Origin: Flavobacteriaceae bacterium PS02334 | Lineage (GTDB): Bacteria > Bacteroidota > Bacteroidia > Flavobacteriales > Flavobacteriaceae | Direction: 5' to 3' | NCBI GenBank assembly: GCA_029959295.1 | Contig: JASCOH010000002.1 | Location: 496,001-560,000, forward strand | Length of the DNA: 64,000 nucleotides | Part shown: piece by piece, positions 1 through 8,642 of the stretch | Numbering within the stretch: position 1 is the first letter of the stretch | How the letters are laid out: each line of letters begins with the position of its first letter | Program-made: the position numbers and the translations under genes | The notes under the pieces: model-generated | Databases searched by the model: none | What the model was told of the DNA's origin: nothing | What the model saw: the letters and a program-made list of their open reading frames with translations, nothing else

Positions 1-1721
1 CCGCCATATTTTCCTGCTTTTGGTCCGATATCAATTACATAATCAGCACGTTCAATCATATCTTTATCATGTTCCACCACGATTACAGAATTTCCGATGT
101 CTCGTAATTGTTCCAAAGAATGAATCAGTTTTTCATTATCTCTTTGGTGCAAACCGATACTTGGTTCGTCCAAAATATAAAGCACTCCAACCAACTGCGA
201 ACCAATTTGCGTGGCCAAACGAATACGCTGTGCTTCACCGCCAGAAAGTGATTTTGAACTTCGGCTCAACGACAGATAATTCAAACCAACATTCACCAAA
301 AAGCTCAATCTCGACTTGATTTCCTTGACAACTTCAGAAGCAATTTTTTTCTGTTTTTCATTCAAATCTCGGTCTAATTCTTCAAACCAAACAGCCAAAT
401 CAGAAATATCCATATCAGTCAAATCAGCAATACTTTTGCCATTGACTTTAAAATACAACGATTCTTTTTTCAAACGTGAACCTTCACAAACCGGACATTT
501 TACTTCGTCCATAAATTCTTTTGCCCAGCGTTTTATGGAAGTAGAACCGCTTTCATCAAATTGATTTTTGATAAAGCTAGAAATTCCTTCAAAGTCAATT
601 TTATAATCTTTGGTAACGCCTAAAGTTTTGGAAGAAACCTCAAATTTTTCCTTTCCGCCGTGCATAATCACTTCCATCGCTTCCGCGGAAATTTTCTCGA
701 CCGGGTCGGTCAATTTGAACCCGAATTTCTCTCCGATAATTTCCAATTGCTTGAAAATCCAAGAACTTTTGTATTCTCCCAAAGGTGCAAAACCGCCTTG
801 TTTTATTGACAATTTTGGATTTGGGACAATTTTTTTCATATTAATTTCGTTCACCGTTCCAAGTCCGTTGCAACTGTCGCATGCACCTTTTGGAGAGTTG
901 AACGAAAAATTATTCGGCTCTGGATTTGGATACGAAATACCTGAAGTCGGGCACATCAAATTACGGCTGAAGTATCTGGCTTCCTGAGTATCTTGGTCAA
1001 TAATCATCAAAATGTCATCGCCGTGATACATCGCTGTTTTGATACTTTCCGTCAGACGTTTGTCGTTTTCCGGCGTATTTTCAATCAGCATTCTGTCGAT
1101 AACCGTTTCAATATCGTGCGTTTTATAACGGTCCAATTTCATTCCGGCCGTAATATCTTTGATTTCGCCATTGATTCTCACTTTCAAAAATCCTTGTTTC
1201 GAAATTTGTTCAAATAACTCACGGTAATGTCCTTTACGGGAACGAATTATTGGAGCTAGAATATTGATTCTTTTTCCCTCGAAATTTTCAAAAATAAGCT
1301 GTTTGATTTGCTCGTCGCTATAACTGACCATTTTTTCGCCAGTCACATAGCTGTAAGCGTCGCCAGCTCTTGCGTAAAGCAAACGCAGGAAATCATAAAT
1401 TTCTGTGATGGTTCCAACAGTCGATCGCGGGCTTTTGCTTGTTGTTTTCTGTTCAATGGCAATTACGGGAGAAAGTCCGTCGATTTTATCCACATCAGGA
1501 CGTTCTAAACCGCCGAGAAATTGTCGCGCATACGCAGAAAAAGTCTCGATGTAACGGCGCTGGCCTTCGGCATAAATCGTGTCGAAAGCGAGCGAAGACT
1601 TACCAGAACCCGAAAGTCCGGTAATTACAACAAGTTTTTCACGAGGAATGGTAACGTCTATATTTTTAAGATTATGGACGCGAGCGCCCAAAACTTCAAT
1701 GTTATTTTCAGAGTCTAGCAT
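1..1721 (-). CDS. uvrA: UvrA, excinuclease ABC subunit A (C-terminal part missing)
   Basis: ATPase subunit of the UvrABC nucleotide-excision repair complex that finds damaged DNA and loads UvrB. About 573 N-terminal codons are present and the gene runs off the left edge, so the second ATPase half is mostly absent. Visible are the first Walker [10 protein letters not shown] (residues 35-43), the [10 protein letters not shown] segment, the ABC signature [14 protein letters not shown] near residue 488 and the following [12 protein letters not shown] Walker B/D-loop. The start is an ATG that precedes the conserved [15 protein letters not shown] opening. The first zinc module keeps C257, C281 and C284, but the position equivalent to the second cysteine of the CPxC pair is Ser260. 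The ClC gene lies upstream on the same strand, 159 bp away. Confidence 0.97.
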   Translation of the reverse strand, partial: MLDSENNIEVLGARVHNLKNIDVTIPREKLVVITGLSGSGKSSLAFDTIYAEGQRRYIETFSAYARQFLGGLERPDVDKIDGLSPVIAIEQKTTSKSPRSTVGTITEIYDFLRLLYARAGDAYSYVTGEKMVSYSDEQIKQLIFENFEGKRINILAPIIRSRKGHYRELFEQISKQGFLKVRINGEIKDITAGMKLDRYKTHDIETVIDRMLIENTPENDKRLTESIKTAMYHGDDILMIIDQDTQEARYFSRNLMCPTSGISYPNPEPNNFSFNSPKGACDSCNGLGTVNEINMKKIVPNPKLSIKQGGFAPLGEYKSSWIFKQLEIIGEKFGFKLTDPVEKISAEAMEVIMHGGKEKFEVSSKTLGVTKDYKIDFEGISSFIKNQFDESGSTSIKRWAKEFMDEVKCPVCEGSRLKKESLYFKVNGKSIADLTDMDISDLAVWFEELDRDLNEKQKKIASEVVKEIKSRLSFLVNVGLNYLSLSRSSKSLSGGEAQRIRLATQIGSQLVGVLYILDEPSIGLHQRDNEKLIHSLEQLRDIGNSVIVVEHDKDMIERADYVIDIGPKAGKYG

Positions 1722-1739
1722 AGATTTTTTTGCAAAACG

Positions 1740-1747
1740 CAAAGGTA
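1740..1747 (-). promoter_or_regulatory. Candidate -7 promoter element of uvrA
   Basis: On the minus strand the sequence reads TACCTTTG, a match to the Bacteroidetes -7 consensus TAnnTTTG, 18 bp before the uvrA start codon. No clear TTG -33 box is seen at the usual distance. Confidence 0.35.
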
Positions 1748-1812
1748 CAGCTTTGTAATTTATTTTTAGTTAAAGATGATTGTCCAAAAACTTAAATTTG
1801 TGTCAAAGGTTT

Positions 1813-1876
1813 ACCACAGATTCGCAGATTTTTTCTTATCAACAATTTACAAAATGATAATCTGTGAATCTGCGGT
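1813..1876. repeat. Imperfect inverted repeat between uvrA and the ClC gene
   Basis: Two 18-nt arms (1813-1830 and 1859-1876) form an inverted repeat with two mismatches around a 28-nt AT-rich centre. Each arm contains two tandem variants of CAGATTCGCAGATT / CTGTGAATCTGCGG. It sits just after the ClC stop codon on the minus strand, so it may end that transcript. The wording of the arms looks like a dispersed intergenic repeat of flavobacterial genomes; that is inference. Confidence 0.6.
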
Positions 1877-1880
1877 TACT

Positions 1881-3701
1881 TTACTCAATAACCATTTCTT
1901 TCAGTCGTTTTCTATATGATTCCAAGACTTCGATTTTTGAAATAAATCCGAAATATTTGTCATCTTTTAAAACGGGAAGAAATTCGCAGTGGCAAGTTTC
2001 AAATTTCTCCATCACGGTTTCCATTCCTTCTTCATAAGAAATTACTTCCTTTGGAATCGTCATGACTTCTTGAATCGTAGTATATTTTATACGAAAAGGA
2101 TTAAAAACTATTGGACGCAATTTTTCAAATTCGATAACGCCTAAAAGTTGGTTTTTAGCATTTACAACAGGATAAACTTGCTGTCTTGAAGTGGTCAACA
2201 GCTCTACCAAATTTTCTAATTTATCTTCCAGCGCAACAGTTTTATATTCTGAATTTATATGACTTAAAATGTCAATATTTGAAAGTATATTCTTGTCTTT
2301 ATCGCTGGTAAAAACATCGCCTTTGTCTGCCAAATGTTTGACATCCATCGAATGTGGTTCTAATTGTTTAGAAACGGCAAAACTTATGGAAGACACAATC
2401 ATCAGCGGAACCATCAAGCCATAGCCGCCAGTAATTTCTCCGATAAGGAATATTGCGGTCAAAGGTGCGTGAAACAAACCGCTCAAGATTCCGGCCATTC
2501 CTACAATCGTGAAATTTCCGACAGGTAACTGTTTTGTTAATCCTAAAAGATTGAAAAATTTGGCGACAAAAAATCCGAGATAAGAACCTACAAAAAGGGA
2601 AGGAGCAAAGTTGCCTCCGTTTCCACCGCTTCCTAAAGTCAAACCTGTGGCATAAACCTTCAAAAGCATTGTAATTCCTACGAAAAATAATAAAACCCAT
2701 TCATTGCTTTTATAATTGTCGAGCAAAGTATTTTCTAAAATTGTCTGCGGATTTGCATTGGCTAAAGTTTTTATACTTTCATAACCTTCGCCAAAAAGCG
2801 TTGGAAAAAGAAAAATTAAAACAGCCAAAATAGAAGCTCCAAATAAAGCTTTTCTGTAAGGGCTATTTTTAAATTTTTTGAAAAAACCTTCGATTTTCTG
2901 GAAATTTCTGGCATGATAAACAGAAACAAATCCGGCTAAAATTCCTAAAATTATATAAAACGGAATGTTATGAAAATCAAATGTTTGTTGCGTTTTGAAA
3001 GACAGAAGTACGTCTTCGTTCAAAACAATTGTGGAAACCAAAGCCCCTGTTGCCGCTGAAATCATAATCGGGATAAAAGCCGTAATGGCAACATCGGTCA
3101 AGACAACTTCAATGGCGAATAAAACTCCCGCAATTGGTGCGTTAAAGGCGGCTGCGATTCCGGCTGCGACACCGCAAGCCAATAGCAGAATTCTATCCTT
3201 TTGTGAGAGTCGATATTTTTGCGCAAAATTTGATCCAAAAGCGGCGCCAGTAATCGTAATCGGTGATTCTAACCCTGCTGAACCTCCAAGCCCGACAGTT
3301 AAGGAACTGGTTATAATTTGGGCATACATTTGTTTTCTTGGAAGAATTCCGCCTTTTCTTGCCACGGCATATAAAATTCTAGAACTTCCTTTTTCCAGCT
3401 TTCCGTTTAAGACATTTCTTATGACAAAAACGGTCAGCAAAATTCCGATAATCGGGAAAATACTGTTGATGAAAGGAAGTTTTAAATAGCCGTTTATGTA
3501 AGTTGCGAATACAAAAACGTAATGCGCAAACGCTTTGAGCACAATTACGGCAAAAGCGCAAGAAATCGCAACAGCAACACAAGAAAGATATAAAAAGTGT
3601 CTTTCTGAAAGAAAATCTTTCGCAATAAAAAATAAAGCTTCAAATTTTTTAGCTATTTTTTTAAAGAGTACTTGTAAACGAGATGGCTTTTTGTGGGACA
3701 T
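1881..3701 (-). CDS. ClC-family chloride channel/transporter with tandem CBS domains
   Basis: 606-residue inner-membrane anion channel or transporter. The pore signatures are GGSAGLESP (gating glutamate E145), GIAAAFNAPIAGVLFAIE, and GSGGNGGNFAPSLFVG. About ten hydrophobic segments fill residues 35-450, and a cytosolic pair of CBS domains fills roughly 470-600 and probably senses adenine nucleotides. The position matching the internal proton glutamate of bacterial H+/Cl- exchangers (second E of the E. coli IIEEM motif) is valine here (FAIEVV, V199), as in proton-uncoupled ClC channels. It is the only gene between uvrA and acpH, all on the minus strand, and is probably transcribed alone. Confidence 0.93.
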   Translation of the reverse strand: MSHKKPSRLQVLFKKIAKKFEALFFIAKDFLSERHFLYLSCVAVAISCAFAVIVLKAFAHYVFVFATYINGYLKLPFINSIFPIIGILLTVFVIRNVLNGKLEKGSSRILYAVARKGGILPRKQMYAQIITSSLTVGLGGSAGLESPITITGAAFGSNFAQKYRLSQKDRILLLACGVAAGIAAAFNAPIAGVLFAIEVVLTDVAITAFIPIMISAATGALVSTIVLNEDVLLSFKTQQTFDFHNIPFYIILGILAGFVSVYHARNFQKIEGFFKKFKNSPYRKALFGASILAVLIFLFPTLFGEGYESIKTLANANPQTILENTLLDNYKSNEWVLLFFVGITMLLKVYATGLTLGSGGNGGNFAPSLFVGSYLGFFVAKFFNLLGLTKQLPVGNFTIVGMAGILSGLFHAPLTAIFLIGEITGGYGLMVPLMIVSSISFAVSKQLEPHSMDVKHLADKGDVFTSDKDKNILSNIDILSHINSEYKTVALEDKLENLVELLTTSRQQVYPVVNAKNQLLGVIEFEKLRPIVFNPFRIKYTTIQEVMTIPKEVISYEEGMETVMEKFETCHCEFLPVLKDDKYFGFISKIEVLESYRKRLKEMVIE

Positions 3702-3771
3702 TATAGCATTTGAAAACGTTAAGATAAAGTGCTAAAATACGCTTTTTGTTAAAATTTATGAGATAAAATTT

Positions 3772-4356
3772 CTATAAAGTTTGGAGTTTTTCGGTTACAT
3801 ATTCTCTTAATTCTTTAAAGAACTGCGTAAATTCTTGTTCGAATTCGATATAATATTCTTTTAATTCTTTTACTGAAAAGCCCATCTGTGATTGGTGTTT
3901 CGTCCTGTGATCCATTTGAAAAAGCACTCTTTCAATTTCTTCTATGAATTGATAATTATAAAGCCAATTTCCTCTTTTCATGTGAGGAAGCATGTTCTGG
4001 GTTTTCAAATTCAGCATTTCAAAATTGTCATCGAGTGATTTGTAAAAACGATTTACAAAATCAGAAAGTTTTTCATTAGAATAATTATTCCAGTTTTTAG
4101 CCAAGAAATGGTCATAAAAAACGTCAATAATTACGCCAGAATAATGTCCGTATTTTTCGTGAAGCCTGTGTTTGCTGATTCTGAAGATGGAATGTGCATC
4201 CGTAAAAGTGTCAATTGCTCTATGCAAAATAATTCCCTTCTGAATATCTAGCGGAAATTTTTCATATTCTTTTCCACGGATTCCGTCGGCCATCAAGTTG
4301 CCAATTTTTATAAAATCATTGTTTCCAGAAAGATAAATATGGGCTAGAAAATTCAT
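3772..4356 (-). CDS. acpH: Acyl carrier protein phosphodiesterase (AcpH/DUF479 family)
   Basis: 194-residue cytosolic hydrolase predicted to remove the 4'-phosphopantetheine arm from holo-ACP. The family opening MNFLAHIYLSG is exact. The GNLMADGIRG stretch (residues 20-29), the I-L-H-R-A-I-D-T-F-T-D metal-binding segment near residues 44-54 and the D-V-F-Y-D-H-F-L-A segment near residue 80 are typical of this HD-like family. It diverges from glmM, and the two share a short promoter region. Assignment rests on motifs and length, which fits the family. Confidence 0.88.
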   Translation of the reverse strand: MNFLAHIYLSGNNDFIKIGNLMADGIRGKEYEKFPLDIQKGIILHRAIDTFTDAHSIFRISKHRLHEKYGHYSGVIIDVFYDHFLAKNWNNYSNEKLSDFVNRFYKSLDDNFEMLNLKTQNMLPHMKRGNWLYNYQFIEEIERVLFQMDHRTKHQSQMGFSVKELKEYYIEFEQEFTQFFKELREYVTEKLQTL

Positions 4357-4376
4357 TTTTGTAAGTTGATTATTCT

Positions 4377-4468
4377 CAAAGATACAAAGTTTCCGAGTTA
4401 GTTTTGGAACATAAATTTTAACTTATTATAAAATTTTTACTTTGAAACTTCCCAACTTTGTATCTTTG
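4377..4468. promoter_or_regulatory. Divergent promoter pair for acpH and glmM
   Basis: A TATCTTTG -7 element occurs on each strand: minus strand at 4377-4384 pointing to acpH and plus strand at 4461-4468 pointing to glmM. Both lie in the longer shared string CTTTGTATCTTTGA, with the plus copy 36 bp before the glmM ATG. The -33 boxes are not obvious. Confidence 0.5.
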
Positions 4469-4503
4469 AAACTTAAATCTAAAATCATAAATCTAAAATA
4501 AAG

Positions 4504-5892
4504 ATGACCTTAATAAAATCAATATCAGGAATTCGCGGCACGATTGGCGGAAAAGTAGGAGATAACCTGACTCCAGTTGACGCTGTAAAATTCGCTTCGG
4601 CGTATGGAACTTGGCTGAAACAGCATTCAAAAAAAGAAAAATTGACGGTTGTAATCGGTCGTGACGCTAGAATTTCTGGCCCGATGATTCACAATTTGGT
4701 AGTCAATACATTAATAGGACTCGGAATTGACGTGATTGATTTAGGACTTTCTACAACTCCGACTGTGGAAATTGCTGTTCCGTTAGAAAAAGCGGATGGC
4801 GGAATTATTTTGACGGCAAGCCACAATCCAAAACAATGGAATGCCTTGAAATTGCTGAATGAAAAAGGAGAATTTTTAAGTGGAGAAGCGGGTGCAATCA
4901 TTTTAGATATAGCTGAAAGAGAAGCTTTTGATTTTTCTGACGTAGATAATTTGGGAGAAATCACTCAAAATGATGCGTATATGGACATTCATATCGATGA
5001 AGTTTTAGATTTACCTTTGGTAGATATTGAAGCGGTAAAAAATGCTAAATTCAAGGTTGTTGTTGACGGCGTAAATTCTTCTGGAGGAATTATTATCCCA
5101 AAAATTTTAGAATTAATGGGCGTGGAATGCGTGAAATTATACTGCGAACCAAACGGACATTTCCCACACAATCCAGAGCCTTTGAAAGAACATTTGACGG
5201 ATATTTCAGAATTGGTTGTAAAAGAAAAAGCCGATTTAGGAATCGTGGTTGATCCAGATGTGGATCGTTTGGCGTTCATTTCTGAAGACGGAGAAATGTT
5301 TGGCGAAGAATATACTTTGGTGGCAATTGCAGATTATGTCTTGAGCAAAACACCAGGAAATACGGTTTCAAATATGTCGTCTTCGCGTGCGTTGCGCGAT
5401 GTCACGAATCTTCACGGAGGAACTTATGAAGCAAGTGCTGTCGGCGAAGTAAACGTGGTGGAATTGATGAAGAAAAACAACGCGATTATCGGCGGCGAAG
5501 GAAACGGAGGCATCATTTATCCAGCCTCGCATTATGGAAGAGATTCTATCGTTGGCGTGGCTTTATTCTTGACGCATTTGGCATATAAAAAGATGAAAGT
5601 TTCTGAATTGAGAGCGACTTATTCCCAATATTTTATGAGCAAGAATAAAATTGAATTGACGCCACAGATTGACGTTGACGCAATTTTAGTTGCCATGACA
5701 GACAAATATAAATCTGAGAATATTTCTACGATCGACGGCGTAAAAATCGACTTCGCAGAAAACTGGGTACACTTGAGAAAGTCAAACACAGAACCGATTA
5801 TTAGAATTTATACAGAAGCAAAATCACAAGAAGAAGCAGATGCTTTAGCCTTGAGAATCATCGACGAAATCAAAGCCGTTGCCGGAATTTAA
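4504..5892 (+). CDS. glmM: Phosphoglucosamine mutase
   Basis: 462-residue cytosolic alpha-D-phosphohexomutase predicted to convert glucosamine-6-phosphate to glucosamine-1-phosphate for peptidoglycan and LPS precursors. The phosphoserine loop TASHNP is at residues 104-109 (Ser106), the magnesium loop DPDVDR at 250-255, the sugar-binding loop GEGNGG at 331-336 and the phosphate-binding RKSNTEP near the C terminus. Four domains in the usual order are recognisable and the length is normal. Bacteroidetes copies can also act on other hexose phosphates, so phosphomannomutase activity cannot be excluded. The next gene starts 1 bp after the stop codon. Confidence 0.9.
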   Translation: MTLIKSISGIRGTIGGKVGDNLTPVDAVKFASAYGTWLKQHSKKEKLTVVIGRDARISGPMIHNLVVNTLIGLGIDVIDLGLSTTPTVEIAVPLEKADGGIILTASHNPKQWNALKLLNEKGEFLSGEAGAIILDIAEREAFDFSDVDNLGEITQNDAYMDIHIDEVLDLPLVDIEAVKNAKFKVVVDGVNSSGGIIIPKILELMGVECVKLYCEPNGHFPHNPEPLKEHLTDISELVVKEKADLGIVVDPDVDRLAFISEDGEMFGEEYTLVAIADYVLSKTPGNTVSNMSSSRALRDVTNLHGGTYEASAVGEVNVVELMKKNNAIIGGEGNGGIIYPASHYGRDSIVGVALFLTHLAYKKMKVSELRATYSQYFMSKNKIELTPQIDVDAILVAMTDKYKSENISTIDGVKIDFAENWVHLRKSNTEPIIRIYTEAKSQEEADALALRIIDEIKAVAGI

Positions 5893-5893
5893 T

Positions 5894-6247
5894 ATGGAAA
5901 ATCAAGAACCAGAATCTTACAAAAGAGAATATTATCAGCCAGTTCGCCGAAAACAATTGCCAAATTCAACGGCGGTTTTAGTTTTAGGAATCATCTCAAT
6001 TCCCACAAGTTTTTGCTATGGATTTATCGGAATTACATTGGGAATTGTTGCTCTTGTGCTGGCAAAAAAAGATTTGAAATTGCACAAACAATATCCAGAT
6101 GAATTTGATGGTTATGATAATTTGAATATTGGAAGAATTTGTGCAATCATTGGGTTATCAATTGGATCTCTTATATTTCTGTTGCTTTTAATGTACATCT
6201 TTTTTGCCTTCACAATGTTATTTTCAGCATTACCTTTTGCAAATTAA
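5894..6247 (+). CDS. Small two-helix membrane protein, CCC-motif/DUF4190-like
   Basis: 117-residue inner-membrane protein of unknown role. It has a polar N-terminal tail, a hydrophobic hairpin at about residues 27-55 (VLVLGIISIPTSFCYGFIGI then LGIVALVLAKKD) and a second hydrophobic segment near residues 85-112. This is the layout of the flavobacterial CCC-motif membrane proteins, but the cysteine triplet is reduced to S-F-C. The ATG at 5894 is preferred over an upstream TTG inside the glmM end because it gives the usual short polar tail. It follows glmM directly and precedes the deformylase by 4 bp, so the three are probably cotranscribed. Confidence 0.75.
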   Translation: MENQEPESYKREYYQPVRRKQLPNSTAVLVLGIISIPTSFCYGFIGITLGIVALVLAKKDLKLHKQYPDEFDGYDNLNIGRICAIIGLSIGSLIFLLLLMYIFFAFTMLFSALPFAN

Positions 6248-6251
6248 ATCT

Positions 6252-6899
6252 ATGAAAAACGCGATCCAAATTATATTTCTGTTTATTGCCTTTTCTGTTT
6301 CTGCTCAAAAATTCACCAAAGAAGAGCGGAAAATTATCGAATCTGGCGATAAAAAATCGATGCTGAAAGTCATTGAAATCACTGATGAAAAAGAACTTAA
6401 GATCTTAAAATCGGTTTCCAAAGATATTGATACAAAAGACGATTTATTGCCGATATTGGCAGAAAGAATGTACTTGTCAATGCGCGATCCGGCCAATCCA
6501 GGAATCGGAATTGCCGCACCGCAAATCGGCATAAACAGAAATATTATTTGGGTGCAGCGCTTTGACAAAGAAGGCGAGCCTTTTGAATTATACTTGAATC
6601 CTAAAATAATCTGGCGCTCTGAATTGCTCCGAAAAGGCAAAGAAGGATGCCTTTCAATTCCAGATATTACGGGTGATGTCTTGAGAAATTATACAATAAA
6701 ATTAGCATATCAAGACAAAACAGGAAAATCATTCGAAGAATTAATAGAAGGTTTCACAGCCGTAATTTTCCAGCACGAAACCGACCATTTGAACGGAATT
6801 TTGTTCACCGACCGAATGAAAGAACAAGAGAAAATCGAAGTTTCACTAATCAATAACGAAGTAAATCTATACTTAGAAAAGCGCTTGAAAAGACAATAA
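6252..6899 (+). CDS. Exported peptide deformylase-like protein
   Basis: 215-residue protein with all three peptide deformylase motifs: GIGIAAPQIG (84-93), EGCLS (131-135) and HETDH (175-179), which supply the metal-binding Cys133, His175 and His179 and the catalytic Glu176. Unlike cytosolic Def, it begins with a clear signal peptide (MKNAIQIIFLFIAFSVSAQ) and then about 60 extra residues before motif I. The ATG at 6252 is chosen because it starts this signal peptide. The protein is therefore predicted to act outside the cytoplasm, where formyl-methionine removal from nascent chains cannot be its task. It may handle other peptides or bind metal. It is the last gene of the glmM group. Confidence 0.85.
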   Translation: MKNAIQIIFLFIAFSVSAQKFTKEERKIIESGDKKSMLKVIEITDEKELKILKSVSKDIDTKDDLLPILAERMYLSMRDPANPGIGIAAPQIGINRNIIWVQRFDKEGEPFELYLNPKIIWRSELLRKGKEGCLSIPDITGDVLRNYTIKLAYQDKTGKSFEELIEGFTAVIFQHETDHLNGILFTDRMKEQEKIEVSLINNEVNLYLEKRLKRQ

Positions 6900-6944
6900 T
6901 TTTTTATTTGAAGCGAATCGTCAGGCATTTTCAGCAAAGGCAAT

Positions 6945-7018
6945 TCCCGCTGGATGGCACTCGCTTTTCACGGCTTTAGTCAGCCGTGAAAGAGCTCAAA
7001 CAAAGCCACCCATCGGGG
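6945..7018. repeat. Structured intergenic element with perfect inner hairpin
   Basis: An inner hairpin has 10-bp perfect arms (TTTCACGGCT 6966-6975, AGCCGTGAAA 6982-6991) and a 6-nt loop. Outside it, 6945-6958 pairs with 7005-7018 at 11 of 14 positions. The region is clearly more GC-rich than the surrounding intergenic DNA. It lies 46 bp after the deformylase stop and may end that transcript or be a dispersed palindromic repeat. No coding potential is seen. Confidence 0.6.
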
Positions 7019-7125
7019 CTATTTGAGAAACCATTTGAATTTTTGTAAGCTTTTAGACCATTACGTGCTCAGCAAGTTTACAATCTTTCCGAATTTTCCA
7101 GATATTTTTTTTCAAACAAAAACGT

Positions 7126-7133
7126 TATCTTTG
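7126..7133 (+). promoter_or_regulatory. Candidate -7 promoter element for the class V aminotransferase-like gene
   Basis: TATCTTTG matches the Bacteroidetes -7 consensus TAnnTTTG and lies 18 bp before the chosen ATG at 7152. This also argues against the longer reading frame that would begin at 7023. No clear -33 TTG is seen. Confidence 0.4.
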
Positions 7134-7151
7134 AAACCAAACAAGATTGCA

Positions 7152-8642
7152 ATGACTACAACCGAACTTTCAACTCAATTAGAGCACTATTTTCAACAAT
7201 TCCGAAGCAATATCATCGGGATTGACCAAGAATTTGTTTCGCCTTTTGGAAAAAAGAAAATCATCTATACCGATTGGACAGCAAGCGGACGACTTTACCG
7301 CCCGATTGAAGAAAAATTGATGAACGAATTAGGACCTTTTGTAGCTAACACGCATACTGAAACTACGGTTTCTGGAACAGCGATGACGATGGCTTATCAC
7401 CACGCCAGAAATATCATAAAAAAACATGTCAATGCAAATTCTGACGACGTTCTAATTACAGATGGAACTGGAATGACAGGCGTCATCAACAAATTCCAAC
7501 GAATTTTGGGCTTGAAATTGCCTGAGAATCTTCGAGAATTCACAAAAATTCCAGACGAGAAAAGACCAGTAGTTTTTATTTCCCACATGGAACATCATTC
7601 CAATCAAACTTCTTGGCTGGAAACTATTGCAAAAGTGGAAGTAATTCCTGCTTGCCCGCAAGGTCTGTTGTGCTTAGATAGCTTTAAAGATTTATTAGAA
7701 AAATATAAAAATCATACGATTAAAATAGCTTCGATAACTTCGTGTTCCAATGTGACGGGAATCAAGACTCCTTATTATGAAGTAGCCAAATTGATGCACC
7801 AAAATAATGGGGTCTGTTTTGTGGATTTTGCGTGTTCGGCACCTTATGTAGAAATAAATATGCACCCCGAAGACAGTGAAGCTTATTTAGACGCGATTTT
7901 CTTTTCGCCGCATAAATTTCTTGGCGGGCCTGGAACTTCGGGCGTTTTGATTTTCAATAAGAAATTGTACAAAAATATGATTCCGGATCATCCAGGCGGT
8001 GGCACGGTTTCTTGGACAAATCCTTGGGGCGAACACAAATATTTGGATAATATTGAAGAGAGAGAAGACGGTGGCACCCCGGGTTTTTTGCAAGTAATTA
8101 AAACGGCTTTGGCTGTTCAGTTGAAGGAAAAAATGGGTGTCGATAATATCTTGGAAAGAGAACATGAAATTATTGACTACGTATTTTCTGAACTTGGGAA
8201 TATTTCGAATATCAATATTTTAGCAGACCAGCATAAAAATAGGCTAGGGGTAATTTCTTTCTATATCGACAATCTACATTTTAATTTAGGAGTAAAATTA
8301 TTAAACGACAAATTCGGAATCCAAACTCGTGGAGGTTGCAGTTGCGCCGGAACTTACGGGCATTATCTGCTTCACGTTGACCAGGAAACTTCCAACGATT
8401 TGACCAATCTAATTACCGCTGGAGATTTGATCAGAAAACCGGGCTGGATCAGAATGTCGATTCATCCGACGACTACAAATGCTGAAATTCAATTTGTTTG
8501 CGACAGTATAAAATCGTTGGCAGAAAACCATAAAGAGTGGGCTTTTGACTACGAATATGACAAATGTTCAAATGAATTTACGCATAAAAATGCCTTGCAT
8601 TCTGAGAAAGAATTAGTAGAAAAATGGTTTAATTTTAGCTAA
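7152..8642 (+). CDS. PLP-dependent class V aminotransferase / cysteine desulfurase-like enzyme
   Basis: 496-residue cytosolic fold-type I PLP enzyme. The PLP lysine is in FFSPHKFLGG (Lys255), the cofactor-binding Asp in VCFVDFACSA (D225), and the conserved early sequence IIYTDWTASGRLY (residues 37-49) resembles the N terminus of cysteine desulfurase-like proteins. A loop RGGCSCAG with C396 and C398 sits where SufS/NifS carry the persulfide cysteine, so sulfur transfer is plausible, but the long 496-residue form is not SufS or IscS. A candidate promoter lies just upstream, and the gene converges on the acyltransferase with an 8-bp tail-to-tail overlap. The exact substrate is unknown. Confidence 0.8.
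   Translation: MTTTELSTQLEHYFQQFRSNIIGIDQEFVSPFGKKKIIYTDWTASGRLYRPIEEKLMNELGPFVANTHTETTVSGTAMTMAYHHARNIIKKHVNANSDDVLITDGTGMTGVINKFQRILGLKLPENLREFTKIPDEKRPVVFISHMEHHSNQTSWLETIAKVEVIPACPQGLLCLDSFKDLLEKYKNHTIKIASITSCSNVTGIKTPYYEVAKLMHQNNGVCFVDFACSAPYVEINMHPEDSEAYLDAIFFSPHKFLGGPGTSGVLIFNKKLYKNMIPDHPGGGTVSWTNPWGEHKYLDNIEEREDGGTPGFLQVIKTALAVQLKEKMGVDNILEREHEIIDYVFSELGNISNINILADQHKNRLGVISFYIDNLHFNLGVKLLNDKFGIQTRGGCSCAGTYGHYLLHVDQETSNDLTNLITAGDLIRKPGWIRMSIHPTTTNAEIQFVCDSIKSLAENHKEWAFDYEYDKCSNEFTHKNALHSEKELVEKWFNFS

Noticed and set aside
610-987. Plus-strand reading frames across 20-1718
   Set aside because: They lie antisense to uvrA, whose translation on the minus strand is unmistakable; they are shadows.
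7023-7151. N-terminal extension of the PLP enzyme from 7023
   Set aside because: A TATCTTTG promoter box at 7126-7133 and normal family alignment favour the ATG at 7152.
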